Part shown: piece by piece, positions 1 to 7,944 of the stretch
Position numbering within the stretch: the first letter of the stretch is position 1
How the letters are laid out: the number at the start of each line of letters is the position of its first letter
Assembly (NCBI GenBank): GCA_900313615.1
Contig: OMRP01000017.1
Span: 1-47,013 of the forward strand
Length of the DNA: 47,013 nucleotides
Source of the DNA: an uncultured Prevotellaceae bacterium
GTDB taxonomy: Bacteria > Bacteroidota > Bacteroidia > Bacteroidales > Bacteroidaceae
Direction of reading: 5' to 3'
Notes under the pieces: model-generated
Told to the model about the DNA's origin: nothing
Database searches by the model: none
Seen by the model: the letters and a program-made list of their open reading frames with translations, nothing else
Position numbers and translations under genes: made by a program

Positions 1-1
1 G

Positions 2-682
2 GAACTGTCGGAGGTGGGACAGACCGTCCAACATGGCAACCACCTTGAGAGGGAGACGTTCGAGGCCAATGGCACCACGTATGCCGTTTGCGACACGCGT
101 TTCCGACCGGAGAGCAACGCATCGAAAGCCATACGGCGCATGAAACAGTCGGCATCGGCCACCGCAGCCTCAGCAACGGAGGGACTGGCCAACGGATGGC
201 AGAAGGCGAAGAAACCGTTGATGTGGACGGCCCTAGCAGCCCTTGTCATAGGTGCTCTCATCCTTTTGGCACCTACGTTGAAAGGCTTGTTTGAGAGCAG
301 CGGCTCCTCACAAGACGGGGAAATGGCAGCAGCTGACACCACGGCGGTTGCCGACTCTGCCGCCCTCCCCGACGAGGAGGAAGTAGCCGCTGCAGCAGAA
401 GAAGTGGAAGATACCAATGAGCCAGTTCCTGCTGCACCTGCAACCCCTGAGGTTACGGAAGAACAAAAACGACAAGAACAGCGAACTCCTGCCGATCCAG
501 CGTCGAAACCCACGGTGGCTTCCACCTCCCAGCCGTCGAAGCCCAAAGCGACCACTTCGACCACGCAACCTACTTCCACGCCAAAGTCATCGGCCAAGCC
601 AGAAGAAAAAAAGCGTTCTGCCGATGATATCTTGAAAGAAATACGCAGACAGGCCATCATGGATGAGATACATGGTAATTAA
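2..682 (+). CDS. C-terminal part of a membrane-anchored protein (5' end outside window)
   Basis: The reading frame is open to the left edge, so this is probably the end of a longer gene; a GTG at 14 is the only visible start option and is not convincing. Seen: a soluble N-terminal stretch, then one strong transmembrane helix (around WTALAALVIGALILLAP, about 75-95 residues in), then about 130 residues rich in Ala, Pro, Glu, Ser and Thr that probably lie on the far side of the membrane, and a charged C-terminus. No catalytic motif is visible. The LytTR gene begins 9 nt after the stop, followed by FHA, caspase and PP2C genes, so the missing N-terminal part could be a kinase or receptor domain. 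That is inference only. Confidence 0.6.
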   Translation, partial: ELSEVGQTVQHGNHLERETFEANGTTYAVCDTRFRPESNASKAIRRMKQSASATAASATEGLANGWQKAKKPLMWTALAALVIGALILLAPTLKGLFESSGSSQDGEMAAADTTAVADSAALPDEEEVAAAAEEVEDTNEPVPAAPATPEVTEEQKRQEQRTPADPASKPTVASTSQPSKPKATTSTTQPTSTPKSSAKPEEKKRSADDILKEIRRQAIMDEIHGN

Positions 683-691
683 TGTTTTGCT

Positions 692-1066
692 ATGGCAAAA
701 ATCTATTTCAACTCACGTGATGAGATGACCTGTGTCGACACCGACTTGATAGCCGTGATACAGGCCAACGGCAACTATTCGAGGGTGGTGTACATCACAA
801 AACGGGAATTCATGCTCTCCCACGGCATCAGCAAACTCGAACAGATACTCCATGAACACAAAGAACCGAAGACGCGTTTCATACGCCTCGGACGAAGCCT
901 AATCGTCAACCATCGTTACTTACATAAAATCGACATTATGAAACAACTAGTCATCCTCTCCGATGGCTCCAAGGAGGAGATTCGCCTCAACTTGCCCAAA
1001 CCCATCGTAAAGACATACAAAAAAGCCATCGCCATGTCGATGGAAAAGAAAGGAGGCCTCGTATGA
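692..1066 (+). CDS. LytTR-type DNA-binding protein without receiver domain
   Basis: A 124-residue protein that is essentially only a LytTR domain. Seen: an N-terminal strand region with VIQANGNYSRVVY, then ISKLEQIL and the characteristic segment FIRLGRSLIVNHRYLHKI, where LytTR proteins have their conserved R-x-x-x-S/I-x-N motif. LytTR domains normally bind promoter direct repeats as part of two-component regulators. Here there is no response-regulator receiver domain, so control must come from a partner or from expression level. The stop overlaps the start of the FHA gene (ATGA at 1063-1066), which implies translational coupling. It probably regulates its own cluster (inference). Confidence 0.85.
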   Translation: MAKIYFNSRDEMTCVDTDLIAVIQANGNYSRVVYITKREFMLSHGISKLEQILHEHKEPKTRFIRLGRSLIVNHRYLHKIDIMKQLVILSDGSKEEIRLNLPKPIVKTYKKAIAMSMEKKGGLV

Positions 1067-1686
1067 AAATCATCATTGGCACTGAAGGACAACAGCCTTT
1101 CAAAATAAAAGGCGGCGCTGTGAGCCGACAACATGCCGAGGTGGAAATACTGGGTGAGGGCGACAACGCCAGATGGACGCTGCGTGACCTCGACTCCACC
1201 AACGGCACGTTCGTACGCGACGACAACGGCGTGATGGTTCCCGTGGGGAAAAAGGCCATCTCACCCATGACATTCATCTCCCTTGGCCCCGACAACTCCA
1301 AAGGATGTTCATTCTACGCCCGACAACTGCTCAATCCCGGTGGTTTCACCGAGGAATATGAATTCATCAATGAGAAGGAAGATGAATATGAGGAGAAGCT
1401 CGAGGCTATCGACAAAAAAGCTCGACTCATCAAATGGGCTATCTTCGCCATCAACATCGTCATCGTCGTATTCTCCATCGCTATTGAAAACCAAATGAGT
1501 CTATGGATACTGCGAAGCGGCACCATTCTGTCGACCTTCTTCGCGGCCATCTACGATGCCAACGGCTCGAAAAAAAGACTGAAAAAGAAATATGAACGTT
1601 TCCACCACTGTCCTAACCCCGATTGTTCACACAAACTCACATCGGCGGAGATAAGGAACATGAGGTGTCAGAAATGCAAGAAATGA
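1063..1686 (+). CDS. Membrane FHA-domain protein with C-terminal zinc ribbon
   Basis: A 207-residue protein. Residues 1-95 form a forkhead-associated domain, recognisable by SRQH (21-24) and DSTNGT (44-49), which form the phosphothreonine-binding surface in this family. A Glu/Lys-rich linker follows (about 100-120), then two hydrophobic helices (about 123-165), and a C-terminal four-Cys zinc ribbon starting CPNPDC and ending CQKC. Expected topology: FHA domain and ribbon both cytoplasmic, joined by a membrane hairpin. It would recruit phosphorylated partners to the membrane. It overlaps both neighbours by ATGA junctions, so it is in one operon with the LytTR and caspase genes. Confidence 0.85.
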   Translation: MKIIIGTEGQQPFKIKGGAVSRQHAEVEILGEGDNARWTLRDLDSTNGTFVRDDNGVMVPVGKKAISPMTFISLGPDNSKGCSFYARQLLNPGGFTEEYEFINEKEDEYEEKLEAIDKKARLIKWAIFAINIVIVVFSIAIENQMSLWILRSGTILSTFFAAIYDANGSKKRLKKKYERFHHCPNPDCSHKLTSAEIRNMRCQKCKK

Positions 1687-2450
1687 AAAAACTGATGCTC
1701 ATCCTTCTCATGGCCTGCATGGCCATAGGAGCCAAGGCACAGACCACCTACGTGCTCCTCACGGGCGTGTCGAAATACCAGACGCGTAAAGCAAATCTGA
1801 ATTTCTCCACGAGAGACGTGAAGGAACTTGACACCATATTCAAAAAGCAAGGGTTCATCGTCAATAAACTGACGAGCCGCTATGTGGTGCGCGACACAAT
1901 CAGCAAGAAAATAGATGCCATTGCACGACTGGCAAAACCGGAAGACACAATCATATTCTTTTTCGCGGGGCACGGCAAACCCGGAGGTATCGTCATGCAA
2001 GACCTCTCACTGCTCTCCTATCACGACTTGGTTGAAATGCTCATGCAGACCAAGGCACAAAATATCGTGTGCATCATTGACGCATGCCACTCTGGAAGCG
2101 TAGCATCCGATGTTAAGGAGTCTTATGAGTCATGGGACGAAGAAGCGAAACAGCGTGGCATCTCTTTCATCATGGGGTGTCGAGCAGACGAATATTCCTA
2201 TGAAGACGACTGGACGGGAAATGGCCATTTCACTCAGGCGTTGAAAACAGGATTGCGCGGAAGGGCTGATGGATGGACGAGTAAAGGACCAAACGGAACG
2301 AAAGACTGCCAAGTGACGCTTTACGAACTATATAGGCATATCTATGACTACGTGACGAGGATGACAAAACAATACGTGAAGAAACAGCACCCCCAGCTTA
2401 TTGCACCACGTTCGGCATACAACAAGGTCATTACTCAATGGAACCAATGA
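1683..2450 (+). CDS. Secreted caspase-like (C14/metacaspase-type) protease
   Basis: A 255-residue protein. The start at 1683 overlaps the FHA stop (ATGA) and gives a clean signal peptide (MKKLMLILLMACMAIGAKAQ, cleavage near residue 20); upstream in-frame starts lie inside the FHA gene. The caspase fold is indicated by the TTYVLLTGVSKY strand, the catalytic His in FFFAGHG (His97) and the catalytic Cys in IIDACHSG (Cys134), the standard His-Cys dyad. A segment near FIMGCRADEYSYED resembles a substrate-pocket loop. Caspase-like enzymes cut after basic or acidic residues; specificity cannot be read here. Export is notable, because most bacterial caspase-like proteins linked to signalling or immunity are cytoplasmic. 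It may process an envelope protein encoded in this cluster (inference). Confidence 0.88.
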   Translation: MKKLMLILLMACMAIGAKAQTTYVLLTGVSKYQTRKANLNFSTRDVKELDTIFKKQGFIVNKLTSRYVVRDTISKKIDAIARLAKPEDTIIFFFAGHGKPGGIVMQDLSLLSYHDLVEMLMQTKAQNIVCIIDACHSGSVASDVKESYESWDEEAKQRGISFIMGCRADEYSYEDDWTGNGHFTQALKTGLRGRADGWTSKGPNGTKDCQVTLYELYRHIYDYVTRMTKQYVKKQHPQLIAPRSAYNKVITQWNQ

Positions 2451-2582
2451 ATGGTGCCCTGTCCTTACACCTTCTCTCCTTCATGGCCAGTACGATGGCA
2501 TATACGTTGCCTGTCTCAAATCGCTTCCCATTCATTTCGTCAAAAAACTCCCCCCATTTCGTCAAAACTCATGCCGTAATCC

Positions 2583-2613
2583 TTGACCGCGGCTCGATAT
2601 TTCATTATCTTTG
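2583..2613 (+). promoter_or_regulatory. Promoter for the repeat-protein/FHA/PP2C unit
   Basis: TTGACC (TTG at 2583-2585), 20 nt, then TATCTTTG (2606-2613): a close match to the Bacteroidetes sigma-factor consensus, 38 nt upstream of the ATG at 2652. It separates the caspase unit from the next five genes. Confidence 0.75.
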
Positions 2614-2651
2614 TATTACGAAAAACGTATAACAATAACCCAAATAACATC

Positions 2652-3794
2652 ATGGAAACAAAGAAATTCAAGTTCAAGACAAAAAAGAACCAAGAAGGAA
2701 AACAAGATGGTCCTAGCAAAAAGACCATCATAGCTGGAACAACTGCAGGTGGTGTGGCTTCTGTAGCTATAGGTGCGGGCATCGCCGCCGCTACCCAAGA
2801 GGACGAAGTGGAGGGACCTGCCAACCTTCACACACAAGAGGAGCAAGTGGCCGCCGCTGGAACACAGCAAACAGCACAGGCGCAAGTGCACCATACCGCC
2901 GCTACGGAACAACCTGCTGAACCCCAACCCGAAGAACAACCCGAGGAACAACCAGAAGAACCTCATTTCGAACCTTTGGAAAAGGAAGAATCTCTGATGG
3001 AGGGTCTCACTCCCGACGACGAGAACGGAACATTGACAAAGGAAGAGTCGCTGATGGAAGGGCTAACTCCCGACGACGAGAACGGAACATTGACAAAGGA
3101 AGAGTCGCTGATGGAAGGGCTAACTCCCGATGACGAGAACGGAACATTGGCGAAGGAAGAGTCATTGCAGGAAGGACTCACCCCCGACGACGAGAACGGC
3201 CTTTTGGCAAAGGAAGAGTCGCTGCAGGAAGGACTCACTCCCGACGATGAGGCCAGTCAAATACTCAAGGATAGCCTCGTAGACCCCGACGACATCGACG
3301 AGCAGGCACTCATCAACGTCGACAACCTGTCAACCATGGACACCGCCGACGGAAGACAGGTGGTGGTGGCTAATTTCCATACGCCCGATGGCGACAAATA
3401 TATGCTTGCCGACCTCGATGGCGACGGTGTGTTCAGCGATGTGCTCGACCTCGAAGGCAACCATGTGGCGACAGCCGAGGGCGGCGCTACACTGGCCGAC
3501 CTCGTAGAAATGAGCGACGACAGCGCGGGATACCTGCCGCCCATGGAAGATTACGTGGCGATGGGCGACGATCCCGCTGATGACATCATCGATACTGACG
3601 AGATGCTCATGGCGATGCTCGACGACCTCGATGACAAGGATACGGACAAAGAGGTGATTGTCGGCGATGATGACCTCGACGCATTGGATGACCTCGATGA
3701 TGATGGTGACGACGACGATGATGATGATGACCTCGCCGACGATATCAGCGACGATGAAGATGATGATGTCGCTGATGATACGCTTTTGACTTAA
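2652..3794 (+). CDS. Glycine-zipper protein with five 19-residue repeats and Asp-rich tail
   Basis: A 380-residue protein of unrecognised family. Start at 2652 chosen because it lies 38 nt after a consensus promoter; the earlier in-frame ATG overlaps that promoter. Layout: a Lys-rich N-terminus (1-24); a small-residue hydrophobic segment with glycine-zipper character (25-47); a Gln/Glu/Pro-rich linker; five tandem copies of a 19-residue unit (consensus KEESLMEGLTPDDENGTLT, residues 111-205); a globular section with a calcium-loop-like DLDGDGVFSDVLD (near 254-266); and a tail of almost only Asp with a few Ala, Ile and Leu. The acidic repeats and tail suggest calcium binding or a flexible surface extension. 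Several Thr residues in the repeats could be FHA/kinase targets given the neighbours (inference). Confidence 0.75.
   Translation: METKKFKFKTKKNQEGKQDGPSKKTIIAGTTAGGVASVAIGAGIAAATQEDEVEGPANLHTQEEQVAAAGTQQTAQAQVHHTAATEQPAEPQPEEQPEEQPEEPHFEPLEKEESLMEGLTPDDENGTLTKEESLMEGLTPDDENGTLTKEESLMEGLTPDDENGTLAKEESLQEGLTPDDENGLLAKEESLQEGLTPDDEASQILKDSLVDPDDIDEQALINVDNLSTMDTADGRQVVVANFHTPDGDKYMLADLDGDGVFSDVLDLEGNHVATAEGGATLADLVEMSDDSAGYLPPMEDYVAMGDDPADDIIDTDEMLMAMLDDLDDKDTDKEVIVGDDDLDALDDLDDDGDDDDDDDDLADDISDDEDDDVADDTLLT
2982..3266 (+). repeat. Five tandem 57-bp repeats inside the coding region
   Basis: Five 57-bp units, each encoding one 19-residue repeat. Copies 2 and 3 are nearly identical in DNA, while copies 4 and 5 diverge (Gln for Met at position 6; last copy loses its end). 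The pattern fits recent copy-number change by slippage or recombination. Confidence 0.9.
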
Positions 3795-3818
3795 CTAACA
3801 TACATAACACGAACGACC

Positions 3819-4520
3819 ATGTCACAGGATAATGACAACAGGGGAATACCGTTTCTCGGTACTCCACAGAAACTCAATAACTACGAACATGTCTACGGCA
3901 TCAAACGACCGGGAGTCATTGGACAAATCTACCAGACCAAATGCCCTGAATGTGGTGGAACGGTCATCATCTCGCCGTCAGACACGAAACCGTTGAAAAC
4001 GAAATGTATATACTGCAAGGCCATCATCGTCACTAGGGCCATCACACGCGAAGAGGCGGCAATGGCGGTGACAAAACCGGCACCCATGTTTGCGACTTCT
4101 GTTAGCTCGGCACAACAGCCTGAAGGTGTGGGGACGCAACGCCAGTCTGCCAAACCAATCACAAAGACGGTGAAGGTAAAAATGCCCAAAGGTTTGGAAG
4201 GAAAAGCCAAACTGGTGTGGGGCGGATTCTTCAATAGAAAGAAATATGTCCTACACATGGGGGAGAACACCATCGGACGACAAGACGATGACCGACCTTC
4301 CGACTTGATGTTCGACGATGAATACATGAGCCGGCAATCGGTGCGCATCGATGTGCAAAAAGCCAGCAAAGGTCATTTCTATAAACTCACTGTGCTGCAT
4401 ACGGCCAACCCCGTGATGGTCAATGGTGAGGAACTCAGAGAGGGCGACAGCGTGTACATCAATTACGGTGACACCATCGCCATGGGTTACAACACTTTCC
4501 TAACCTTCAAAAGCGATTAA
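3819..4520 (+). CDS. Cytoplasmic FHA-domain protein with N-terminal zinc ribbon
   Basis: A 233-residue protein with no signal peptide or membrane segment. Residues 40-68 form a four-Cys zinc ribbon (CPECGG at 42-47, CIYCK at 63-67). After a linker of about 60 residues comes an FHA domain, with the strand YVLHMGENTIGRQ, then MSRQSVRI, where SRQS stands in for the usual SRxH, and a C-terminal MVNGEELREGDSVYINYGD. FHA domains read phosphothreonine. Substitution of the conserved His by Ser may alter affinity. It begins 24 nt after the repeat protein and ends 4 nt before the PP2C gene, so the three are very likely co-transcribed. Confidence 0.85.
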   Translation: MSQDNDNRGIPFLGTPQKLNNYEHVYGIKRPGVIGQIYQTKCPECGGTVIISPSDTKPLKTKCIYCKAIIVTRAITREEAAMAVTKPAPMFATSVSSAQQPEGVGTQRQSAKPITKTVKVKMPKGLEGKAKLVWGGFFNRKKYVLHMGENTIGRQDDDRPSDLMFDDEYMSRQSVRIDVQKASKGHFYKLTVLHTANPVMVNGEELREGDSVYINYGDTIAMGYNTFLTFKSD

Positions 4521-4524
4521 AACC

Positions 4525-5442
4525 ATGCGTATACATATCCATTCCGCATATTCGTTCCATCAACTGGGACAGCGCGGCGACCAAGAGGACGCAAGGTGGC
4601 CTGACTGCCCATCGGCGAATGACAGACAACGGTTCTTCCTCGTGTGCGACGGGGTGGGGGGCAATGCTCGTGGCGAGGTGGCAAGTCATGCCGTGTGCAA
4701 GGCTTTCGCAGAGGCACTGGAGAAAACGCCATTCGACACCGACTTCTCCAACGAAAAGTTCGCTCAGACGCTCCACCATGCCTATCTCGCTCTTGACAAA
4801 AGGGCAAACGACGACAACAAGGGCATGGCCACAACGCTTACCTTCGTATGCTTTCATGGCGCGGGGTGTACGATGGCGCATATCGGCGACAGCCGTATCT
4901 ACCAGATTCGTCCTTCGGAGGGCATCATCTATCGCTCTGATGACCATTCGCTGGTCAACTCGCTGGTGCATAATGGAGTGGTGTCGCCTGAAGAGGGGGT
5001 AGACCATCCACAGCAACATGTCATCACACGCTATATGGAGGCGGTGGATAGCGAACACTACCGACACCAAGCCACGGTCATGCGAACGGACAACATCCAG
5101 GCGGGCGATTACTTCTTGCTCTGCACCGATGGTGTGCTGAACTGCGTCACTGACGACCAACTGCTCGAACTGCTCAACGACACGACAACAAGCACGGCCG
5201 ACAAGATGGCGGCATTGGCGCAACGCTGTGCTGACAGCACGGATAACAACACGGCATGGCTCATTGCCATCGACCGCGTAGATGGTGACTCGGCTTCCTT
5301 CTCTTCGAAGGAGGATGATGCCGACGCGGCACCTGACTCCCAACCCACAAAACGGATGACTTACCCCCGCAAAGGGACGACGGACATAGATCCCCAACCG
5401 GAAAATAAAAAGTCATCGTGGATAAAACGAATATTTAGTTAG
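4525..5442 (+). CDS. PP2C-family Ser/Thr protein phosphatase
   Basis: A 305-residue protein. The PP2C metal-binding motifs are present: GDQEDAR near residue 18, VCDGVGG (Asp42-Gly43), AHIGDSRIY (near 119-126), LCTDGVLNCV (Asp202) and DNNTAWLIAI (Asp240 to Ile249). These are the motif I, II, VIII and XI Asp residues that hold two Mn/Mg ions. The enzyme removes phosphate from Ser/Thr and commonly reverses an FHA/kinase circuit. The catalytic domain occupies residues 1-250; the remaining 55 residues are a charged linker with no obvious membrane anchor. The gene sits 4 nt after the FHA gene. Confidence 0.92.
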   Translation: MRIHIHSAYSFHQLGQRGDQEDARWPDCPSANDRQRFFLVCDGVGGNARGEVASHAVCKAFAEALEKTPFDTDFSNEKFAQTLHHAYLALDKRANDDNKGMATTLTFVCFHGAGCTMAHIGDSRIYQIRPSEGIIYRSDDHSLVNSLVHNGVVSPEEGVDHPQQHVITRYMEAVDSEHYRHQATVMRTDNIQAGDYFLLCTDGVLNCVTDDQLLELLNDTTTSTADKMAALAQRCADSTDNNTAWLIAIDRVDGDSASFSSKEDDADAAPDSQPTKRMTYPRKGTTDIDPQPENKKSSWIKRIFS

Positions 5443-5466
5443 ACCAACACAAAATATACAACTATT

Positions 5467-6417
5467 ATGAAATGCTTCCGTTTATTTACCTTATTCTGCC
5501 TGCTGGTGATGTGCTCAATTATCTCAGCTGCCATCCCGATGGGAGGATATACGCTTCCGCCAGATTCCACCATCCTTAAAAAAGCCAATGCGGGCGATGC
5601 CACAGCGCAGTTCCAGGTGGCGCTCGAACTATTCAACACTCAGAAAGCTGACCAAGCGGCGCCATGGATGAAAAAGGCGGCTGAGGGCGGTATCTCTGGC
5701 GCTTCGTGGTTCCTCGGTCAGTTCTATCTCAACGGCACGGGCGTGCCGCGCGACTACTACCTGGCAGCGCAATGGCTGTCAGCTACGGCCACCACCACAC
5801 ACCGTGACGACATGCAGCGGCTTTACAACCAGCATAAAGACGACTCCTTCGGCCATTACCTGCAAGGTCTCAAGGCTTATTATGTCGAAAAAGATTATGC
5901 GAAGGCAGCCGAACAGTTCCGGCTGGTGAAACCCGCCGACAGTCCCGAGGGACTGACCATGCTCGGTGTTTGTCTGGGTGCGCGCGACAATAAGCAGCGC
6001 GACCCTAAGATGGCGGTGCAGACCTTGCAGCAGGCGGCAAAGGCGGGCAGTGCGGCAGCGAAATACTACCTGTCGGCAATGCTCGAGAGTGGCACGGGCA
6101 CGGATAAGGATGATGCCAAGGCGGTGAAGATGCTTCGCGAGGCGGCGGCCGAGGGCATAGCCTATGCACAGTGCAAGCTAGGCATACGTCACATGACGGG
6201 CGATGGCGTCAGCCACGACTTATCCGAGGCGGCACGTCTCTTCCTTAGTGCCGAACGACAGCTGCACCTCACTTCCGCGGCGGCGAAGAACCTCGCCGAG
6301 TGCTATCGCCAAAAGGTGTCCCTTCTGCCTGACCTCGCCAATGCAGATCGGCGCATCGACCAACTCTCGCGTCACAAGAGCAATGGCTCCCTCGTCGCTA
6401 TGCTGAGGATGTTATGA
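5467..6417 (+). CDS. Exported Sel1-repeat protein
   Basis: A 316-residue protein with a signal peptide (hydrophobic residues 4-22, Ala-Ala end). The body consists of Sel1-like helical repeats, for example AAPWMKKAAEGGISGASWFL followed by GTGVPRDYYLAAQWLSATA, AVQTLQQAAKAGSAAAKYYL with GTGTDKDDAKAVKML, and AAAEGIAYAQCKLG with GDGVSHDLSEAARLF. Sel1 repeats are protein-protein scaffolds. The start lies 24 nt after the PP2C stop, so it is probably in the same unit. Envelope location and shared operon suggest that it assembles or senses something together with the SUMF1 protein and the secreted caspase (inference). Confidence 0.85.
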   Translation: MKCFRLFTLFCLLVMCSIISAAIPMGGYTLPPDSTILKKANAGDATAQFQVALELFNTQKADQAAPWMKKAAEGGISGASWFLGQFYLNGTGVPRDYYLAAQWLSATATTTHRDDMQRLYNQHKDDSFGHYLQGLKAYYVEKDYAKAAEQFRLVKPADSPEGLTMLGVCLGARDNKQRDPKMAVQTLQQAAKAGSAAAKYYLSAMLESGTGTDKDDAKAVKMLREAAAEGIAYAQCKLGIRHMTGDGVSHDLSEAARLFLSAERQLHLTSAAAKNLAECYRQKVSLLPDLANADRRIDQLSRHKSNGSLVAMLRML

Positions 6418-6470
6418 TAATCAGCCCCAGCTCACTGGTGGAAAGGTTGGGTAATTAAACCATTTTAAAT

Positions 6471-7256
6471 ATGAAAAAACTATTATCAATATTGTTTTTC
6501 GCCTTCATGGCCAGTACCGTGGTCATGGCGCAAGAATCATCTGCTTCTGAAGCATCTAATGGTGAGAATATAACCATAACCGTCAAGGGTGTTGCCTTCA
6601 CCATGGTCTTCGTAAAGGGCGGTACGTTCCAGATGGGTGCAACGGAAGAACAGGGTGGCGATGCTTTTGACCATGAGAAACCTATCCACAGCGTTACTCT
6701 TTCCGACTATTACATCGGAGAGACGGAGGTCACTCAGGCGCTCTGGCAAGCGGTCATGGGGCAGAATCGGTCGGAGTTTAAAGGCTCCAATCGCCCCGTG
6801 GAATGGGTGGATTGGAACGACTGCCAACAGTTCATCACTAAACTAAATGAACTCACCGGCAAAAACTTTCGCCTGCCCACGGAGGCGGAGTGGGAATATG
6901 CCGCACGTGGCGGCAGCAAAAGCCGTGGCTACAAATATTCGGGCAGCAACGACATCGGTTCTGTTGCATGGTACGATGGCAACAGCGACTTGACAACCTA
7001 CCCTGTGAAACAGAAGCAGGCCAATGAGCTGGGCATCTACGACATGAGTGGCAATGTGTATGAATGGTGTCAGGACTTGTATGGTGCTTATGGCAGTTCC
7101 TCCCAGACGAAGCCCTTAGAATCATCATCGTCCTCCTACTATGTGTACCGTGGTGGCTGTTGGGGCTGCGACGCCAGATATTGTCGGGTGTCGTATCGCA
7201 GCGGTGACTCGTACTTCCACGAAGAAAACAGCCTAGGCTTCCGCCTTGCACTGTAG
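6471..7256 (+). CDS. Exported SUMF1/formylglycine-generating-enzyme-domain protein
   Basis: A 261-residue protein with a signal peptide (MKKLLSILFFAFMASTVVMAQ) and one FGE-sulfatase domain. Family signatures: FQMGATEEQ, SDYYIGETEVTQALW, NFRLPTEAEWEYAARGG, GIYDMSGNVYEWCQDLYG and a final LGFRLAL. The C-terminal motif reads RGGCWGCDARYC, with Cys233 and Cys238 spaced as are the two catalytic cysteines of true formylglycine-generating enzymes; many non-enzymatic SUMF1 proteins have Asn at the first of these. It could therefore be an oxidase or a ligand-binding member. No sulfatase gene is visible nearby. Strong terminator-like hairpins follow the gene. Confidence 0.88.
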   Translation: MKKLLSILFFAFMASTVVMAQESSASEASNGENITITVKGVAFTMVFVKGGTFQMGATEEQGGDAFDHEKPIHSVTLSDYYIGETEVTQALWQAVMGQNRSEFKGSNRPVEWVDWNDCQQFITKLNELTGKNFRLPTEAEWEYAARGGSKSRGYKYSGSNDIGSVAWYDGNSDLTTYPVKQKQANELGIYDMSGNVYEWCQDLYGAYGSSSQTKPLESSSSSYYVYRGGCWGCDARYCRVSYRSGDSYFHEENSLGFRLAL

Positions 7257-7264
7257 GGAAAGTC

Positions 7265-7342
7265 TTCCCCTTCTCTCTCCGAAGGAAGGGGAATTCCTCT
7301 CATTAATCCATGCTCTCCCAGGAGAGCATTTTTCTTTTTTTT
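7265..7342 (+). terminator. Terminator region after the SUMF1 gene
   Basis: Two hairpins. The first has arms at 7265-7273 and 7285-7293 (TTCCCCTTC and its complement) and resembles the GC-rich palindromes found elsewhere in the window. The second is ATGCTCTC/GAGAGCAT at 7310-7329 with a 4-nt loop, followed by a T-rich run to 7342: a good intrinsic terminator. Confidence 0.75.
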
Positions 7343-7522
7343 CCCCTTCGTAAATTACGTTATCATAATACATTTCATGGTATTCGTAATCCGTAGTTCC
7401 CCTCATCCCCGTTTCTGTTTATGTCCTTTGCTCTTATGTCTAAAACAGTGTCCCTCTGTCCGATGCTTCTGAACGGACTATTTAATCTTTAATAAATGTT
7501 AATTTTTGAAAATATCAATCCG

Positions 7523-7558
7523 TTTTGTCGATAAAATATAAAAAAAGTAATATATTTG
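7523..7558 (+). promoter_or_regulatory. Promoter of the candidate small RNA
   Basis: TTTTG at 7523-7527 and TATATTTG at 7551-7558, spacing 23 nt. The -7 element is a full consensus match. There is no long ORF downstream until truA, which has its own promoter. Confidence 0.6.
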
Positions 7559-7564
7559 CATCGC

Positions 7565-7842
7565 AACAATAATAAGCTACATTCATAAAAGTTCAATTCA
7601 ACTGGCGAGTTGTCGATATTTCATTACTCATTTGCTTGATAATGCATAAATGTTCTCCAAATAGTTATAGGTATTAGATGTTCCATCCGTTGTAAGTACC
7701 AAATCCATGCTGAAAAGTATTGAGATGGTGCAAGTTGCAAATTATGCAGAAAATATGGGTGGATAGAGATTCAACAAATCAATAGAGTGTAATTTTTCTA
7801 AAAAACCGACACAGTCCGAGAGGGATGGTGTCGGTTTTTGTA
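7565..7842 (+). ncRNA. Candidate free-standing small RNA, rod-shaped (possibly 6S-like)
   Basis: A stretch of about 280 nt between a consensus promoter and a strong intrinsic terminator, with no credible ORF. Nested pairings are visible: 7578-7584 with 7785-7791 (TACATTC/GAGTGTA, one G-U), 7610-7616 with 7771-7777 (one mismatch), 7643-7649 with 7742-7748 (TGCATAA/TTATGCA) and 7683-7687 with 7724-7728 (CCATC/GATGG). Together they would give a long imperfect rod with large internal loops, as in 6S RNA. The rod is inferred by eye; no covariation is available. RNase P, tmRNA and SRP RNA signatures are absent. Confidence 0.5.
7801..7842 (+). terminator. Intrinsic terminator of the candidate small RNA
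   Basis: A perfect 12-bp stem (7801-7812 with 7828-7839, core CCGACAC/GTGTCGG), a 15-nt loop and a T run inside and after the stem. Confidence 0.85.
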
Positions 7843-7918
7843 TTTTTACTACTTTCCTTTTTTTGACTTTGTAATCGCCTTTTTTCCTATTTCCCTTTAT
7901 ATTTTTTTACTTTTTATT

Positions 7919-7926
7919 TACTTTTG
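7919..7926 (+). promoter_or_regulatory. -7 element for truA
   Basis: TACTTTTG, 18 nt before the chosen truA ATG. No clear -33 TTG at the right distance. Confidence 0.5.
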
Positions 7927-7944
7927 CACTCAAATAACGCAATC

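Noticed and set aside
2982-3266. Possible CRISPR or repeat array
   Set aside because: The units are contiguous, 57 bp and in frame, encode a protein repeat, and have no spacers.
7707-7766. A 19-codon ORF inside the candidate small RNA
   Set aside because: No ribosome site, and it is easily expected by chance; the structure explanation fits the region better.
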